From assembly GCA_023389545.1 (NCBI GenBank), contig JAEWEI010000078.1, positions 1 through 7,159 of the forward strand: DNA of 7,159 nt. The letters run 5' to 3'. Made by a program: the position numbers and the translations under genes. This DNA is from Actinomycetes bacterium (GTDB lineage Bacteria > Actinomycetota > Actinomycetes > Actinomycetales > Cellulomonadaceae). Shown here piece by piece: positions 5,184 to 7,159 of this stretch. The notes under the pieces were generated by a model. The model was given only the letters and a program-made list of their open reading frames with translations, had not been told where the DNA came from and ran no database searches. How positions within the stretch are numbered: the first letter of the stretch is position 1; the number at the start of each line of letters is the position of its first letter.

Positions 5184-7159
5184 TCAGACCGTGACGGTGA
5201 ACCCCGCGCGCAGCAGCGCCTCGTCGCGCGACGACGGCCCGACCAGCAGCTCGAAGGCGCCCGGCTCCACCACGCGGCGCCCGGCGGCGTCGACCAGCGT
5301 GCAGGCCGCCACCGGCAGCTCGAGGTCGACGACGCGGCTCTCGCCCGCCGGGAGGTCGACCTGGCGGTGCGCCTTGAGCTCCTTGTCCGCCCAGGTGACG
5401 GAGGTGACGGTGTCGCTGACGTACACCTGCACCGTCTCCCGCGCCGCCCGCGCACCCGTGTTGCGCACGGTGACCCGGGCGCGGACGGTGTCGCCGGCGC
5501 CGACCTCGGGGTTCAGCACCTCCAGGTCGGCGTACTCGACCGTCGTGTAGGCGAGGCCCTCGCCGAATGCGAACGCCGGGCTCTGGGTGAGGTCGGCGTA
5601 CCGCGTGCCGTGCTGACCGCGGATCTGGTTGTAGTAGGTGGGCTGCTGGCCGACGTGCCGCGCGAACGAGATGGGCAGGCGCCCGGTGGGCTCGATCAGG
5701 CCCAGGGCGAGCTCGGCGATGGCCCGGCCGCCACGCATGCCGGGGTTGGCGGCGTAGACGATCGCGGCGGCGCCCATCGCCGAGGGCGGCAGCACGAGCG
5801 GCTTGGAGCTGATGAGGACCACGATCATCGGCGTCCCCGTCTCAGCGAGCGCGTCGAGCAGCGCGACCTGCTGGCCGACGAGCTCAAGGGTCGCGGTGGA
5901 GCGGGACTCGCCGATGAGCTCGATGCGGTCGCCCACCACGGCGACGACGTAGTCGGCGGCCTGCGCTGCGGCGACGGCCTCGGCGATCAGCGCGGCGTCG
6001 GGCTCGGCGGGGATCACGATCTCGGGCCGGGGCTGGCCGTCGGGGAAGAACTCGCCATCGGGGTCAGGGCCGACGGTGAGGATCTCGGCGCCACGCGCAT
6101 GCGTCACGGTCCAGTCGGACGGCACGTGGTCGCGGAACCCGTCGAGCACCGTCTGCGTCATGTGCCGGGGCATCCCGCCGGTCATCCAGTCCACCTGCCC
6201 CGAGGCGCCGGCCCAGTCGCCGAGCTGGGTCTGCGCGTCGTCGGCGTTGGGGCCGACGACGGCGACGGTCCGCGGCGTCCCGTCGCCCACGGCCCGCCCA
6301 TCGGCGTCGGCGGTGAGGCCGCCCGCGAGCGGCAGCGTGCCGTCGTTGGCCAGCAGCACCAGCGCGCGCCGGGCGACATCCAGGTTGAGCGCGGCGTGCT
6401 CCGCGGAGCCGATGACCTCGGCCTGCCGGGCGGAATCGGGCAGGCGCGGGTTCTCGAACAGGCCGAGCTCGAACTTCAACGTGAGGACGCGCCGGACGGC
6501 GGCGTCGACGTGAGCCTCGGTGACCAGGCCGCGGGCGATGGCCTCCAGTGCGCCGTCGAAGAACTGCGGGGTGGTCATCACCATGTCGTTGCCAGCGCGC
6601 AGCGCGGCCGCGGAGGCCTCGACGATGTCCGGGAACAGCTGCTGCTCCCACACCATGCGGCCCACGTTGTCCCAGTCGGTGACCAGGGTGCCGGTGTAGC
6701 CCCACTCGCCGCGCAGCACGTCGGACAGCAGCCACTCGTTCACGGTGATGGGCACGCCGTCGGTGGACTGGTAGCCCAGCATGAACGTGCGGCAGCCCTC
6801 GCGGGCGACGCGCTCGAAGGGCGGCAGGAACCAGGACCGCAGCTTGCGCCGGGAGATGTCCGCCTCGCTGGCGTCGCGCCCGCCCTGCGTCTCGGAGTAC
6901 CCCGCGAAGTGCTTGGCGCACGCGAGGATCGCGGTGGGGTCGTCGAGCCCGTCGCCCTGGTAGCCCCGCACCATCGCGGAGGCCAGCTCGCCGATGAGGT
7001 GCGGGTCCTCGCCGAACGTCTCGCTCACGCGGCCCCAGCGCAGGTCGCGGGTGATGCAGAGCACCGGGGAGAAGGTCCAGTGGATGCCGGTGGCGGCGAC
7101 CTCGACGGCCGTCGCGCGGGCGACCTGCTCGACGAGGCCGGTGTCCCAGGTGGCGGCCA
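5184..7159 (-). CDS. Glycoside hydrolase family 3 enzyme, beta-glucosidase type (N-terminus beyond right edge)
   Basis: About 657 codons are present; the frame stays open to position 7159, so the start is outside the window and perhaps 70-100 residues are missing. The (beta/alpha)8 domain shows AATWDTGLVEQVARAT, then GIHWTFSPVLCITRDLRWGR, then TFGEDPHLIGELA, then the substrate-contacting CAKHFAGYSETQGGRDAS. The nucleophile is the Asp of LVTDWDNVG (codon 6677-6675). The GH3_C domain begins near VAVVGPNADD; the Glu of IELIGES (codon 5909-5907) is the candidate acid/base. NPGMRGGRAIAELALG and GRLPISFAR follow. A fibronectin-III-like domain closes the protein (VTVRNTGARAARETVQVYVS; LPAGESRVVDLELP). 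No PA14 insertion is seen. Such enzymes remove terminal beta-linked glucose, sometimes xylose, from oligosaccharides. Specificity and export cannot be judged without the N-terminus. It is convergent with the GNAT gene. Confidence 0.95.
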   Translation of the reverse strand, partial: AATWDTGLVEQVARATAVEVAATGIHWTFSPVLCITRDLRWGRVSETFGEDPHLIGELASAMVRGYQGDGLDDPTAILACAKHFAGYSETQGGRDASEADISRRKLRSWFLPPFERVAREGCRTFMLGYQSTDGVPITVNEWLLSDVLRGEWGYTGTLVTDWDNVGRMVWEQQLFPDIVEASAAALRAGNDMVMTTPQFFDGALEAIARGLVTEAHVDAAVRRVLTLKFELGLFENPRLPDSARQAEVIGSAEHAALNLDVARRALVLLANDGTLPLAGGLTADADGRAVGDGTPRTVAVVGPNADDAQTQLGDWAGASGQVDWMTGGMPRHMTQTVLDGFRDHVPSDWTVTHARGAEILTVGPDPDGEFFPDGQPRPEIVIPAEPDAALIAEAVAAAQAADYVVAVVGDRIELIGESRSTATLELVGQQVALLDALAETGTPMIVVLISSKPLVLPPSAMGAAAIVYAANPGMRGGRAIAELALGLIEPTGRLPISFARHVGQQPTYYNQIRGQHGTRYADLTQSPAFAFGEGLAYTTVEYADLEVLNPEVGAGDTVRARVTVRNTGARAARETVQVYVSDTVTSVTWADKELKAHRQVDLPAGESRVVDLELPVAACTLVDAAGRRVVEPGAFELLVGPSSRDEALLRAGFTVTV

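Noticed and set aside
3992..5455. Long minus-strand open frame (487 codons) antisense to the GNAT gene
   Set aside because: It is low-complexity and arginine-rich, shows no recognisable domain, and mirrors the high third-position GC of the real GNAT and GH3 genes.
6058..6074. 17-base match between the terminator region (2480-2496) and the GH3 coding strand (GTCGGCCCTGACCCCGA)
   Set aside because: In the GH3 it encodes ordinary sequence (VGPDPD). With roughly three-quarters GC, a match this long somewhere in 7 kb has by rough estimate about a one-in-ten chance, and no other shared context was seen.
6064..6921. Minus-strand frame inside the GH3 gene (285 codons)
   Set aside because: It is an arginine-rich shifted reading of the GH3 gene, whose frame contains all catalytic motifs.
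1..7159. Search for tRNA or rRNA genes, CRISPR arrays, transposases, integrases, toxin-antitoxin or defence genes
   Set aside because: None is seen. All long stretches are explained by the listed genes, and the repeats present are the linker repeat, the terminator arms and the spacer dyads.

Overview
The window is very GC-rich throughout and densely coded, with third-position G/C, GTG and ATG starts and GGAG-type ribosome binding sites. This points to a high-GC actinobacterium. The secreted cellulose-active AA10 monooxygenase with a proline/threonine linker and a family 2 carbohydrate-binding module, together with a GH3 glycosidase, fits a plant-biomass degrader such as Cellulomonas or a close relative. 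The genus is an inference from gene content, not from a marker gene.

Layout. Positions 1-649 (minus strand) hold a two-gene unit: a YchJ/UPF0225 SEC-C protein whose stop overlaps the start of an RlmG/RsmC-like methyltransferase that runs off the left edge. A 141-base divergent spacer leads to a VOC/glyoxalase-like protein (791-1195, plus). After a 161-base spacer comes the AA10-CBM2 lytic polysaccharide monooxygenase (1357-2430, plus). A perfect 15-bp hairpin at 2477-2511 separates it from a convergent FAD-dependent berberine-bridge-type oxidoreductase (2521-3945, minus). A 127-base divergent region containing a long inverted repeat then leads to a tandem-GNAT acetyltransferase (4073-5176, plus). 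This converges, seven bases apart, on a GH3 beta-glucosidase-type enzyme (5184 to the right edge, minus, lacking its N-terminus).

How the genes relate. Two of the complete or nearly complete genes act on polysaccharides: the secreted LPMO would cleave crystalline cellulose or chitin, and the GH3 would release sugars from short beta-linked oligosaccharides. They lie on opposite strands with unrelated genes between them, so they are not an operon. The flavin oxidase could in principle make H2O2, a co-substrate of LPMOs, but it has no visible signal peptide and is transcribed towards the LPMO, so that link is speculative. The YchJ and methyltransferase genes look like housekeeping genes. The VOC and GNAT genes have no predictable substrate.

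No RNA gene, insertion sequence, CRISPR array or phage gene was seen, and no gene-free stretch exceeds 300 bases. I did not find a convincing previously undescribed system. The points most worth a second look are the repeated terminator arm that overlaps the oxidase stop codon, the nested dyad between the oxidase and GNAT genes, and the domain combination of the LPMO.
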